Assembly (NCBI GenBank): GCA_937873665.1
Contig: CALMYW010000106.1
Coordinates: 1 to 64,000 of the forward strand
Length of the DNA: 64,000 nt
Source: an uncultured Sphingorhabdus sp.
GTDB taxonomy: Bacteria > Pseudomonadota > Alphaproteobacteria > Sphingomonadales > Sphingomonadaceae
Direction: 5' to 3'
A model generated the notes under the pieces. It ran no database searches. It was given only the letters and a program-made list of their open reading frames with translations, and was not told the DNA's origin. Numbering within the stretch: position 1 is the first letter of the stretch; each line of letters starts with the position of its first letter. Shown in pieces: positions 37,751 through 46,307 of the stretch. The translations under genes and the position numbers were made by a program.

Positions 37751-38449
37751 TCAGGGAGCGATATGGGGTTTGATGGTCGCGAAGTCGTGACCTTCGATGA
37801 CCTTGCCATTGACCAGCAAGGTTGGCGTCGAGTTGATTTTCAGTTTTTCGGTGGCTTCGTCGGTCATCGCAATGACGGTATTGAACGCCGCCTTGTCTGC
37901 AAGACAGACCTTGGCCTGCGCGGCGGTAACGCCCCGCTGTGCCATGATCTTGTCCAGCCCCAATTCGGTATAGGCGCCCTGCATGAAGCCGACGATATTC
38001 TTTGCCTCCAACAGGTCAATCGTCGCCTTGCCGAGTTTGCTGCCATTGGCCCATTGCGACTGTGTTGCCATCAGATGCCGGTGATTGCCGAAAAAGCGCC
38101 CCTTGCCGCCGCAGCGCGCGAGCATCGCGGCGGTCAGATCCATCGGATCGCGCACCAGGTTGCGGATTTCAAAGCTGACCTTGCCGGATGCGACAAACTG
38201 GTTCTTGATTTGCGGGACGTCGTCGATCTCGAAATGCGCGCAATGGCCGCAGGTGTAGCTGGCATATTCGACCAGCTTGGTGGGCGCGGCGGGGTTGCCG
38301 ATGACATGGCTGCCCTTGGCCGTCGTGCTGAAGGTCAGCAGCCAGTTGGTCTTTGCCGGTGCAGCGATCAGTGCACCGCCGCCAAGCGCAGAGGCTATGG
38401 CGAAAAGGGTCAGCGATTTTCGGAATATAGTCGGGAATCGGGTGGCCAT
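37751..38449 (-). CDS. DsbA-like thiol:disulfide oxidoreductase (CGHC)
   Basis: A 232-residue exported thioredoxin-fold protein. The signal peptide is typical Sec type (SLTLFAIASALGGGALIAAPA). The active site is Cys67-Gly-His-Cys70, and the cis-Pro loop is INSTPTLLVNGKV. It lies 28 bases upstream of its paralogue and 33 bases after the DUF721 gene, in a probable four-gene operon ending with smc. CGHC is the protein disulfide isomerase-type motif, so oxidase or isomerase activity is plausible; the two paralogues may have different partners. Confidence 0.9.
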   Translation of the reverse strand: MATRFPTIFRKSLTLFAIASALGGGALIAAPAKTNWLLTFSTTAKGSHVIGNPAAPTKLVEYASYTCGHCAHFEIDDVPQIKNQFVASGKVSFEIRNLVRDPMDLTAAMLARCGGKGRFFGNHRHLMATQSQWANGSKLGKATIDLLEAKNIVGFMQGAYTELGLDKIMAQRGVTAAQAKVCLADKAAFNTVIAMTDEATEKLKINSTPTLLVNGKVIEGHDFATIKPHIAP

Positions 38450-38482
38450 ATCTGCCTCTGAATTGGACCGATGCATCTGCAT

Positions 38483-39022
38483 TTACTCGCCCTCTTTGGC
38501 AAGGCTTTTTGCCAGATTTTGGAGGACTGCCTGCAATTCCGGGTCGGCAATTTCGCGAAGAGAATCCCCCAACTCGGCAGACGGTGCGCGCAGCACTGGT
38601 GCTGCGCTGACTTTCGGCCTGGGTTCGGCGCGTTGCACCTGCCCGTGGCGCATCTTCACCTTGGCCACGGCATCATAGCCGAAAAAGCGGTTCACCCGCT
38701 CGATGATTTCAGGGACGACGTGTTGGATCATCACGGCATGCGCGCCTTCAACGACCAGTTCGAGCGTGCCGCCTGCTTTTTGGCCAGCGGGAAAGCGGAT
38801 CATTTCGGGGGCGGTGACATCGGCATAGCGCGGGCCGACAATTTCATCCCAGCGGCTGACGACAGAGCTTTGTACAAAGCCGAAGCGGCGGAATGCTGCG
38901 CGGCCAATGTCGGGGACAAGATCGGAAACCGCGCGCGCTTCGCCCCCGCGCCGCCGTTCAAAAACGGGCTTTGCGGCAGCTTTTGCCTTTTTGGCGGCGG
39001 TTGATGGCTTGCCTTCCTCCAT
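38483..39022 (-). CDS. DUF721 / DciA family protein
   Basis: A 179-residue protein with a basic, alanine-rich N-terminus and a DUF721 core (FGFVQSSVVSRWDEIVGPRYADVTAPEMIRFPAG and GGTLELVVEGAHAVMIQHVVPEIIERVN). DUF721 includes DciA, the widespread bacterial loader of the DnaB replicative helicase, so a replication role is likely but not shown. ATG 39022 was chosen because the longer frame runs antisense through mutY, whose start lies 21 bases away on the other strand. Confidence 0.85.
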   Translation of the reverse strand: MEEGKPSTAAKKAKAAAKPVFERRRGGEARAVSDLVPDIGRAAFRRFGFVQSSVVSRWDEIVGPRYADVTAPEMIRFPAGQKAGGTLELVVEGAHAVMIQHVVPEIIERVNRFFGYDAVAKVKMRHGQVQRAEPRPKVSAAPVLRAPSAELGDSLREIADPELQAVLQNLAKSLAKEGE

Positions 39023-39043
39023 CAGCCGGTTATCGCATTTTGC

Positions 39044-40120
39044 ATGGCTTCCGTCCAACAGCGTGATGACTTTTCTGGGGATATCGCCAGCGCCTTGCTC
39101 GGCCATTATGACCGCCATGCGCGCGACCTCCCCTGGCGTTCGCCGCCGGGAACGCCGCCACCCGATCCGTACCGTGTTTGGATGTCCGAAATCATGCTGC
39201 AACAGACGACTGTTGCGGCTGTTTTCAGCTATTTCGAAAAGTTCACCGAGAGGTGGCCGGATTTCGCCGCTTTGGCGTCGGCCGACGATGCCGACGTCAT
39301 GGCGGCTTGGGCGGGGCTCGGCTATTACAGCCGGGCGCGTAACCTGATCAAATGCGCGCGTGTCGTTGTCGCCGAATATGGCGGAGAACTGCCGGAAACG
39401 TCGGTCGAGCTTGCCAAACTTCCCGGCATCGGTGCCTATACCGCAGCTGCCATTGCCGCGATTGCCTTTGGCGAGCGCGTCCCGGTGGTCGACGCCAATG
39501 TTGAGCGGGTGACGGCAAGGTTGTTCGCCATCGAAACGCCGCTGCCCGCCGCCAAGCCGGAGATCCGGGCGGCGGTCGACGCAATCACGCCCGCTGAGCG
39601 GCCCGGAGATTTTGCGCAGGCGATGATGGATCTGGGGGCAAGCCTCTGTTCGGTCCGCAATCCGCAATGTTTGATCTGCCCACTGCAGATGCACTGCACG
39701 GCGCAGACAGCAGGATTGACCGAAACACTACCCCGCAAGGCTGCCAAAAAAGCGAAGCCCGACCGCACCGGAACGGCCTTTTGGATTGAGCGTGAAGGCC
39801 ATGTTTGGCTGATACGTCGTTCTGATCGCGGCATGCTCGGCGGGATGCGCAGCCTGCCCGATGATGGCTGGAATGCCCGCACCGATGGCGACTCGCAGCC
39901 GCCTTTTGCGGCCAACTGGAATGCTGTGCCGGGCGAAGTCGCGCATGTCTTCACCCATTTCCGCCTGACGCTGCGGCTTGCCGCTACGGCAGCGCCGATC
40001 GACGAAAGCAGCTTGCCGCCCGGCGAATGGTGGCCGCTGAAATCATTGGACAGCGCCGGTTTGCCAACCTTATTCAGCAAGGCAGCCAAGCTTGCCATTA
40101 GAGCAAGACAGAAAATCTAG
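39044..40120 (+). CDS. mutY: A/G-specific adenine glycosylase
   Basis: A 358-residue DNA repair enzyme that removes adenine mispaired with 8-oxoguanine. The catalytic Glu lies in SEIMLQQTTV; the helix-hairpin-helix LPGIGAYTAAAIAAIAFG and VVDANVERV (catalytic Asp) follow. The Fe-S cluster motif Cys-x6-Cys-x2-Cys-x5-Cys is present (SLCSVRNPQCLICPLQMHC). A C-terminal NUDIX-like domain recognises 8-oxoG. It diverges from the DUF721 gene and is followed 10 bases later by a serine hydrolase. Confidence 0.96.
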   Translation: MASVQQRDDFSGDIASALLGHYDRHARDLPWRSPPGTPPPDPYRVWMSEIMLQQTTVAAVFSYFEKFTERWPDFAALASADDADVMAAWAGLGYYSRARNLIKCARVVVAEYGGELPETSVELAKLPGIGAYTAAAIAAIAFGERVPVVDANVERVTARLFAIETPLPAAKPEIRAAVDAITPAERPGDFAQAMMDLGASLCSVRNPQCLICPLQMHCTAQTAGLTETLPRKAAKKAKPDRTGTAFWIEREGHVWLIRRSDRGMLGGMRSLPDDGWNARTDGDSQPPFAANWNAVPGEVAHVFTHFRLTLRLAATAAPIDESSLPPGEWWPLKSLDSAGLPTLFSKAAKLAIRARQKI

Positions 40121-40130
40121 AGGAGTGAGC

Positions 40131-41414
40131 ATGTCCGCAACCGAGACTGCAATGATGAATCCCAGCCGCCGTGGTTTCCTTTCGATGGCCGGATTGGGCG
40201 CGATGGCGACGATGCTGCCGACGCCTGCCTGGAGCCTCCTCGCGCAGGAATATCCGACGCTCAAATCGCAGGTTGAGGGCTATGTTGCCGACCGGAAGGC
40301 ATCGGGCGTCGTTGCTGCTATCGGCCACGGTTTGGGTGAATTGGAAGTGATAGCGGCGGGAACGCAGGCAATTGGCGATCCGACACCGGTCAACATCGAC
40401 ACGCTGTTCCGCATCTATTCGATGACCAAGCCGGTGGCGGGGATGGCAGCGATGATCCTGATCGGCGAAGGCAAGATGAAGCTGGATCAGCCGATCGCCG
40501 ATTTTCTGCCCGAATTTTCCGAAATGCGTGTGCTGACCAGCCCCGAAACCAGTCTGGATTCGGTACCGGCGAAGACACAGATCACCGTCCGCCATCTTCT
40601 GACGCACACGGCGGGGCTTGGCTATTCGATCATTACCAAGGGACCTTTGCTCAAGGCCTATATGGATAATGGCATCACCCCCGGACAGATCAGCCGCATG
40701 CCGATCCCTGGCTTTGAGCCGGGTGCGCCGACCCCCGATTTGAAGACATTTTCGGAGCGTTTGGGCAAATTGCCGCTGATCGCAGAGCCGGGAACCAAAT
40801 GGAGCTATTCGATCAGCCTCGACCTTTTGGGCCGGGTGATAGAGGTGGCGAGCGGGATGGAGTTCGACGCTTTCCTTCAGACGCGGCTCTTCGATCCGCT
40901 CAAAATGACCAGCACCTACTTTCAGGTTCCGCAAAGCGAGGTGAAACGCTTTACCACCAACTATGCAGTGTTTGGCGGCGCGCTGATCCCCATCGATCCG
41001 GCGGCGACCAGCATCTATCTCGACAAACCCGCTTTTGCTTTTGGTGGCGCGGGACTGGTCTGCTCCGCGCGCGACTATGACCGCTTCCTCGCCATGTTGC
41101 TCAATGGCGGCAGCCTAGACGGTGCCGAAATCATGGCTCCCGAAACTGTAACCTTGGGAATGTCGAACCTGTTACCGGCCGGAGTCAGCACGGACGGTAC
41201 ATTTGCAAATGGCGCGGATTTTGGCGCGGGCGGACGCGTCGGCAAAGGTGCGCAAAAGGGCATATTCGGTTGGGGCGGCGCAGCTGGAACTATCGCTTTC
41301 GTCGATACCAGCCGCAAGATTCGCGCGACCGGCATGCTGCAATATATGCCGTCCAATGCGCATGATTTTCAGGACAGGTTCGGTGAATGGCTTGTTGCCG
41401 ATTTGCAGGGTTAG
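40131..41414 (+). CDS. Tat-exported serine hydrolase (beta-lactamase/penicillin-binding protein family)
   Basis: A 427-residue serine hydrolase of the class C beta-lactamase/EstB-like group. The N-terminus has a twin-arginine motif (SRRGFLSM, residues 12-19), predicting folded export. The nucleophile is Ser97 in SMTK (97-100). A LTHTAGLGYS segment and a late GWGGAAGT motif (equivalent of KTG) complete the fold. The substrate may be an ester or peptide; resistance function is not implied. ATG 40131 with AGGAG upstream is preferred over 40092. It may be cotranscribed with mutY. Confidence 0.88.
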   Translation: MSATETAMMNPSRRGFLSMAGLGAMATMLPTPAWSLLAQEYPTLKSQVEGYVADRKASGVVAAIGHGLGELEVIAAGTQAIGDPTPVNIDTLFRIYSMTKPVAGMAAMILIGEGKMKLDQPIADFLPEFSEMRVLTSPETSLDSVPAKTQITVRHLLTHTAGLGYSIITKGPLLKAYMDNGITPGQISRMPIPGFEPGAPTPDLKTFSERLGKLPLIAEPGTKWSYSISLDLLGRVIEVASGMEFDAFLQTRLFDPLKMTSTYFQVPQSEVKRFTTNYAVFGGALIPIDPAATSIYLDKPAFAFGGAGLVCSARDYDRFLAMLLNGGSLDGAEIMAPETVTLGMSNLLPAGVSTDGTFANGADFGAGGRVGKGAQKGIFGWGGAAGTIAFVDTSRKIRATGMLQYMPSNAHDFQDRFGEWLVADLQG

Positions 41415-41443
41415 ACTGCGATGACACAATATGAATTCACGCA

Positions 41444-41516
41444 AAACCGTAGCCCTGAGCCTGTCGAAGGGGGCTTATCGGCTGGGCGTGCTTCGACAGG
41501 CTCAGCACTACGGTTT
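41444..41516. repeat. two-armed palindromic repeat (family A, copy 2)
   Basis: The arms aaccgtagccctgagcctgt... and ...caggctcagcactacggtt face each other across a short spacer. It fills the gap between the serine hydrolase gene and nudC. Confidence 0.8.
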
Positions 41517-41548
41517 GAATTAGCGTCATCTTGCTTAAAGGCAGGTAT

Positions 41549-42415
41549 ATGAACCCCGGCTTCACAGGCTCTCCGCTCGACCGTGCAGACCGGCTGCGCA
41601 ATGATGTCGAAGGCTTCAACGCTGCACTCAATGACTGGCGCGCACGCGTTCTGGGGCTCGACGGGCTGGACCCGGTAGTTGCCAGCGAAGGCGGGCTCAA
41701 ATGGGTGTCGATGGCCGAGGTCGACGTTTCGGTCGAACTGATCCTGCTCGGACTCGCAAATGGCAAGCCGCATTTCGTGCCTTTGGTCGAAGGCGCAGGC
41801 GGCATGGCCCGCTCGCCCGCTGTCTGGCGCGCACTGTCGATGCTGCCTGCAGAGGATGCTGCGATTTACGGCATCGCGCGCAGCCTGATCGACTGGCACA
41901 ACAACCACAAATATTGCGGTCGCTGCGGCGGTTCGACCAAGCTATTCCGCGCGGGCTGGGGCCGCCAATGCACCGCCTGCGATGCCGAACATTTCCCGCG
42001 CACCGACCCTGTTGTCATCATGATCGCCGAATATGAGGGCAAGGCTTTGCTCGGGCGGCAATCGGCGTGGCCGACGGGCAATTATTCAGCACTGGCCGGT
42101 TTTCTTGAGCCCGGCGAAAGCATCGAAGAAGCGGTGCGGCGCGAGATCATGGAAGAGGCCGGAATCAGCTGCGGAGCAGTGCGCTATGTCACCAGCCAGC
42201 CCTGGCCCTTTGGCGGATCGCAACTGATGATCGCCTGTGTTGCCGACGCCGATGGCGACCAGCTGACGATTGACTATAACGAGCTGGAAGATGCGATGTG
42301 GGTGACGAAGGAAGAGGCGCGCGCCGCACTCGCCGATGCTCCCGACAAACGCTTTGGCGCGCCGCCGCCCTTTGCGATTGCGCACACCCTTTTGCGGCGT
42401 TGGGTGGAGATGTAG
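41549..42415 (+). CDS. nudC: NAD(+)/NADH diphosphatase NudC
   Basis: About 288 residues; hydrolyses NADH and, in characterised homologues, removes NAD caps from RNA. A zinc ribbon (CGRC...CTAC; Cys129, 132, 147 and 150 counted from the longer start at 41531) precedes the Nudix box GFLEPGESIEEAVRREIMEEAGI. The NudC-specific SQPWPFGGSQLMIA motif is present, marking it as NADH-type. The start is either 41531 or 41549. It abuts the FrnE-like gene (42418), so the two are probably one operon. Confidence 0.94.
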   Translation: MNPGFTGSPLDRADRLRNDVEGFNAALNDWRARVLGLDGLDPVVASEGGLKWVSMAEVDVSVELILLGLANGKPHFVPLVEGAGGMARSPAVWRALSMLPAEDAAIYGIARSLIDWHNNHKYCGRCGGSTKLFRAGWGRQCTACDAEHFPRTDPVVIMIAEYEGKALLGRQSAWPTGNYSALAGFLEPGESIEEAVRREIMEEAGISCGAVRYVTSQPWPFGGSQLMIACVADADGDQLTIDYNELEDAMWVTKEEARAALADAPDKRFGAPPPFAIAHTLLRRWVEM

Positions 42416-42417
42416 GC

Positions 42418-43077
42418 ATGGAAAAATTGCGCATCGATATCGTCTCCGACGTCGTCTGCCCCTGGTGCATCATCGGCTATAAGCAGGTCGAAAAAGCACT
42501 GACTTTGTTGTCGGAGCCAGTTGAGGCTGAGATCCACTGGCACCCGTTCGAGCTCAACCCCGACATGCCGCCCGAAGGCGAGGATGCCGGCCAGCATATC
42601 GCGCGCAAATATGGCCGCTCACCCGACGAAGGCAAGGCGGTGCGCGAACGGATCAAGGACACCGCAGCTGATTTGGGTTTCACCTTTGGCGATATGGGCG
42701 CGCGGCGGCTGTACAATACGTTTGACGCCCACAAATTGCTAACGCGCACTGGCACCGAACATGGTTGGCAAAAGCAGACCGAGCTGAAGCTCGCGCTCTT
42801 TTCAGCCTATTTCCAGCAGGGCAAGGATGTCAGTGACCGGGCCGTACTGCTCGATGTTGCGGAAAGCGTTGGTCTCGACAGAGCGGCTTGCGAAGCATGG
42901 CTCGCTGACGAGGTGCTCGGGCGCGAAGTGCGCGGCGAGGAAAGCTATTGGATCAACGAAAATGTCGCTGGCGTGCCTGCTATCATTTTTGACGGCAAAT
43001 ATATGGTCCCCGGAGCGCAGAGTGCGGAGACCTTTGCGCAGGTGATTGGCAAGGTTTTGGCGAAACGGACGGCCTGA
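42418..43077 (+). CDS. DsbA family oxidoreductase, FrnE/2-hydroxychromene-2-carboxylate isomerase-like
   Basis: A 219-residue cytoplasmic thioredoxin-fold protein with CPWC at residues 14-17 and no signal peptide. The FrnE pattern includes DVVCPWCIIG, WHPFELNPDMPPEG and the cis-Pro region VAGVPAIIFDGKYMVPGAQS. Such proteins are polyketide-linked or oxidative-stress thiol oxidoreductases; the role here is not known. ATG 42418 lies 2 bases after the nudC stop, suggesting co-expression. Confidence 0.9.
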   Translation: MEKLRIDIVSDVVCPWCIIGYKQVEKALTLLSEPVEAEIHWHPFELNPDMPPEGEDAGQHIARKYGRSPDEGKAVRERIKDTAADLGFTFGDMGARRLYNTFDAHKLLTRTGTEHGWQKQTELKLALFSAYFQQGKDVSDRAVLLDVAESVGLDRAACEAWLADEVLGREVRGEESYWINENVAGVPAIIFDGKYMVPGAQSAETFAQVIGKVLAKRTA

Positions 43078-43087
43078 GCCCAATCAT

Positions 43088-43188
43088 CCCCCTCCCGTTC
43101 ACGGGAGGGGTTAGGGGAGGGGGCGAGCGAAGCGAGCCAATCGCCCTCTCAGGCCCTCCCCCAGCCCCTCCCGCAAGCGGGAGGGGGG
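43088..43188. repeat. two-armed palindromic repeat (family C, copy 1)
   Basis: Two GC hairpins (cccctcccgttcacgggaggg and ccctcccgcaagcggga) in inverted orientation, separated by an agcgagc-type spacer. It lies between the convergent FrnE-like and sigma-54 activator genes and could also end transcription on both strands. A related copy lies at 48496. Confidence 0.75.
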
Positions 43189-44241
43189 CTAGGCAACCGC
43201 CTGAACGCCATATTTGCGCATTTTCTCGATCAATGTGGTGCGCTTCAACGTCAGCAACCGCGCCGCCTCCGAAACAATTCCGTCGGCCAACTCCAACGCC
43301 ATATTGATGCGTTCCAGTTCGATTGCCTCAATCTCCTGCCGCAGGTCGATCGGTTGATCCTTGCCAGGTGCAGGCGCTGCAGGGACGAAGGAAACCGGCG
43401 CAACCGCAACCCGTTCGCGGCGGCTTTCGAGTGGTGGAGCCGCGTTGGTCAGCAACAGGGCGACATCTTCTGCGTTTAGTATCTCGCCGCCATAAAGTAC
43501 GCCCGCGCGTTCGACGACGTTGCGCAGTTCGCGGACATTTCCGGGCCAGTCATGCGCCATCAGCTTTTTGAGTGCGCTTTCATCAAAATGCGCAATCGCG
43601 CCTGCAGGTTTGCCTTTCTGGAAATGGCGAATCAATAACGGGATGTCCTCGGCCCGTTCGGCCAATGCGGGCACATGCACCAGCACCACGCCCAAGCGGA
43701 AGAACAGGTCTTGCCGGAAACGGCCATCGGCGATTGCATGATCCATGTCGCGATGCGTCGCGGAAATGATGCGGACGTCGACCGGGGTGCCGACACTGCT
43801 GCCGACCCGTGTGACCAAGCGTTCCTCCAGCACGCGGAGCAGCTTGACCTGCATGTCGAAGCGCATGTCGCCAATCTCGTCTAGGAACAGCGTACCCTTA
43901 TGCGCATTTTCGAAATGGCCGGTCCGCCGATTGTGTGCGCCGGTGAAGCTGCCTTTTTCATGCCCGAATAGTTCGGATTCGATAAGCTCGCCCGGAATCG
44001 CCCCGGTGTTGATTGCGACAAACGGGTTGGCACAGCGATTACTGGCGGCGTGGATGGCCTGTGCTACCAGTTCCTTGCCAGAGCCGGAAGGCCCGGCAAG
44101 GAGCACCGACACTTCCGACGCCGCCACACGGGCGATCATCGCCCGCAACCTTTGCACGGCGGGGCTTGTGCCGATCACCAATGCAGCAATTGTACGTTCA
44201 CACTCTGCCGTCGAAATAACCATATTTGCCCCCGAAGCCAT
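43189..44241 (-). CDS. sigma-54-dependent transcriptional activator (FlbD/FleQ-like, no receiver domain)
   Basis: A 350-residue AAA+ enhancer-binding protein. Walker A GPSGSGKE is at residues 50-57, the sigma-54 contact loop is GSFTGA (97-102) instead of the common GAFTGA, Walker B GTLFLDEI is at 116-123, and a Fis-type helix-turn-helix ends the protein (IVSEAARLLTLKRTTLIEKMRKYG). There is no REC domain and only about 20 residues before the ATPase. ATG 44241 is preferred; ATG 44223 is possible. It lies next to the flagellar genes, three of whose promoters are -24/-12 type, so it is the probable flagellar activator. Confidence 0.9.
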   Translation of the reverse strand: MASGANMVISTAECERTIAALVIGTSPAVQRLRAMIARVAASEVSVLLAGPSGSGKELVAQAIHAASNRCANPFVAINTGAIPGELIESELFGHEKGSFTGAHNRRTGHFENAHKGTLFLDEIGDMRFDMQVKLLRVLEERLVTRVGSSVGTPVDVRIISATHRDMDHAIADGRFRQDLFFRLGVVLVHVPALAERAEDIPLLIRHFQKGKPAGAIAHFDESALKKLMAHDWPGNVRELRNVVERAGVLYGGEILNAEDVALLLTNAAPPLESRRERVAVAPVSFVPAAPAPGKDQPIDLRQEIEAIELERINMALELADGIVSEAARLLTLKRTTLIEKMRKYGVQAVA

Positions 44242-44412
44242 GCGGGCTGCCCCGCCTTTCCGATGGCCTCGAACTGCGACGTAAATGGTTAACGACTGAT
44301 TTCGAAAAGTCTCATAACATATTGAATAACAAAGGATATATCCAATATGGAGGAAAGCAGGGGCAGAAAAACGTAGGTCAGATGTTTCGGGATGATCCAA
44401 TACGGACCAACT

Positions 44413-45264
44413 CTATTCGCGCGCCCATCCCAAAGTAATCGACATCCGCCGATTACGCGGGTCGAACCGGTTCTTGGGAACATAAGGTTCGCGATCCGCA
44501 ACCCCTTCGATTCGCAGGAAGCGATCCGGCCCCACCCCCTTTTGCGCAAAGATGGCGCGGGTGATTTCGGCGCGCTCGGCAGATAGCTTCCAGTTGTTCA
44601 TCCCCTGCCCGCGGGCATAAGGGGTGGCGTCAGTATGGCCTCGAATGATCAAGCCGTTGGGCAGATCGCGAACCAGCAACGACACCTCATCAAGCAACCG
44701 CATCGCATCGGGCGTCATCTGATTGGTGCCTGAAACGAACATGCTGAAGTCCGCCTCATCGACCAGATCAATGCGCAGCCCCTCGCGCGTTTCGGTGAAG
44801 CGGACATTTTTGGCGAGGCGGCGCAATTCGCGGCTGGCCTGCATCTTCTTCGCCAGCGCCTGCTTCAGTTTCTCGAACCGCGCCTTGTCACGCTCCTTGC
44901 CCGAGGCTTCCTTGAGCCCGCCCTTGGCATCGCGCGGGATAGTGATCGCTTTGGTTCCTGTCTGCGCCGCGCGGTGCGGATAATCATCTGCCGAAACGAT
45001 CGAATCCCCGCCGAACATGCCGTTCGACCCAGCGCTTTCCTGCTTGGTCTTGACCAAAGTCGGCGCGAAATAATCTGCGAGTGCCTTGCGCTGCTTCTCT
45101 GTCGTCGCGCCCAGCAGCCACATCAGCAGGAAGAAGGCCATCATAGCCGTGACGAAATCGGCATAGGCCACTTTCCACGCCCCGCCATGATGCGCAGCAT
45201 GCGGTGCTTCATACACTTTTTTGACGATCACTGGCCGGACGACCTGATTGGCGTTCGCAGCCAT
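44413..45264 (-). CDS. motB: flagellar motor protein MotB
   Basis: A 283-residue stator protein. One membrane helix contains the proton-accepting Asp36 (AYADFVTAMMAFFLLMWLLG), and an OmpA-like peptidoglycan-binding domain follows (IIRGHTDATPYARG, LSAERAEITRAIF, NRRMSITL). Its ATG overlaps the motA stop in TAATG, showing translational coupling. The 3' end lies 170 bases from the sigma-54 activator. Confidence 0.95.
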   Translation of the reverse strand: MAANANQVVRPVIVKKVYEAPHAAHHGGAWKVAYADFVTAMMAFFLLMWLLGATTEKQRKALADYFAPTLVKTKQESAGSNGMFGGDSIVSADDYPHRAAQTGTKAITIPRDAKGGLKEASGKERDKARFEKLKQALAKKMQASRELRRLAKNVRFTETREGLRIDLVDEADFSMFVSGTNQMTPDAMRLLDEVSLLVRDLPNGLIIRGHTDATPYARGQGMNNWKLSAERAEITRAIFAQKGVGPDRFLRIEGVADREPYVPKNRFDPRNRRMSITLGWARE

Positions 45265-46127
45265 TATCGCGCCCGCATCCCGTCAAACACTTCGGCAAAG
45301 CTCGGCTGGTTCGAATGTTCGATGCCAGACCGCGCAGCCTCGATGACCAGCGGCTGCGGATGGCCATGGAGCGAAGCGATGATGATCTGTTTGACCGTGT
45401 GGTAGATCGCGGCATCGCCTTCGATCACCTGCTTGGCCCGGTTGGCAAAGGGCCCGACCAGACCATAAGCGAGCAGCACACCGAGAAAGGTGCCGACCAG
45501 AGCCGATCCGATCATCCCGCCCAATATCTCGGGTGGCTTGTCGATCGACCCCATGGTTTTGACTACACCGAGCACCGCCGCCACGATTCCGAGCGCGGGC
45601 AGGGCGTCGGCCAGATTTTGCAAACCATCAGCGGGTTTGATGGCATGATGGTGGTGGTTCTTGATGGCATTATCCATCACCTCCTCAACCGCATGCGGAT
45701 CGAGTGTTCCCGACGAGACAACCACCAGCCGCAGCGTATCGCAGATCAGGTGAATGAGCGTCTGGTCGGCAAGCAATTTGGGATATTCGGCGAAGAGCGC
45801 GGATTCTTTCGGATTTTCGATATGCGGTTCGAGCGCGACCGGGCCTTCGCTTCGCAACAGCTTCATCAGCTTGCCGACCAGAAGGATGCAATCAAGATAG
45901 TCCTGCTTGCCAAAGCGGGGCCCTTTGAACACCTTGGTCAGGCCACCGCCGAGCGCCTTCAATTCCTTCCCCGAATTGCCAATGATCAGCGAACCGATGG
46001 CGGCCCCGCCAATAATAAGCATCTCATGCGGCAGCGCGTGCATCACCGGCCCGAGATTGCCGCCCGTCAGTGCAAAGCCGCCAAAGACCATCGCGATCAA
46101 GACAAGGATACCGACAATCGCGAACAT
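45264..46127 (-). CDS. motA: flagellar motor stator protein MotA
   Basis: A 287-residue membrane protein with four predicted helices, forming the ion channel with MotB. Conserved segments include GGAAIGSLIIGNSGKELKALGG, the cytoplasmic loop with charged residues (KLMKLLRSEGPVALEPHIENPKES) and PALGIVAAVLGVVKTM, which includes the helix 3 Pro. ATG 46127 is chosen over 46166, which would enter a repeat. A family B repeat (46161-46248) lies directly upstream. Confidence 0.95.
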   Translation of the reverse strand: MFAIVGILVLIAMVFGGFALTGGNLGPVMHALPHEMLIIGGAAIGSLIIGNSGKELKALGGGLTKVFKGPRFGKQDYLDCILLVGKLMKLLRSEGPVALEPHIENPKESALFAEYPKLLADQTLIHLICDTLRLVVVSSGTLDPHAVEEVMDNAIKNHHHHAIKPADGLQNLADALPALGIVAAVLGVVKTMGSIDKPPEILGGMIGSALVGTFLGVLLAYGLVGPFANRAKQVIEGDAAIYHTVKQIIIASLHGHPQPLVIEAARSGIEHSNQPSFAEVFDGMRAR

Positions 46128-46160
46128 CTTGTTTAAAGCCCTTTCACCGTCCCACCAATT

Positions 46161-46248
46161 CGTCATTCCCGCGAAGGCGGGAATCCATCACCCGACGCTC
46201 AAATTTATACCATCGGCGATGGACCCCCGCCTTTGCGGGGGGTGACGA
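46161..46248. repeat. two-armed palindromic repeat (family B, copy 2)
   Basis: cgtcattcccgcgaaggcgg and ccgcctttgcggggggtgac face each other across about 45 bases, matching the copy at 9538. It lies between flgL and motA, in the likely motA leader. Confidence 0.75.
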
Positions 46249-46307
46249 AGATAAGCGGCAGACAATATGCTTAGTTAACGGCACTTGGCGCCCAAAGTTG
46301 AGGTTCC

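Noticed and set aside
39023..39694. N-terminal extension of the DUF721 gene up to 39694
   Set aside because: The extension is entirely antisense to mutY; the family core begins after ATG 39022.
43081..43190. CRISPR-like clustering of short repeats
   Set aside because: There are only two inverted arms, no regular spacers and no cas genes; it is a family C palindrome pair.
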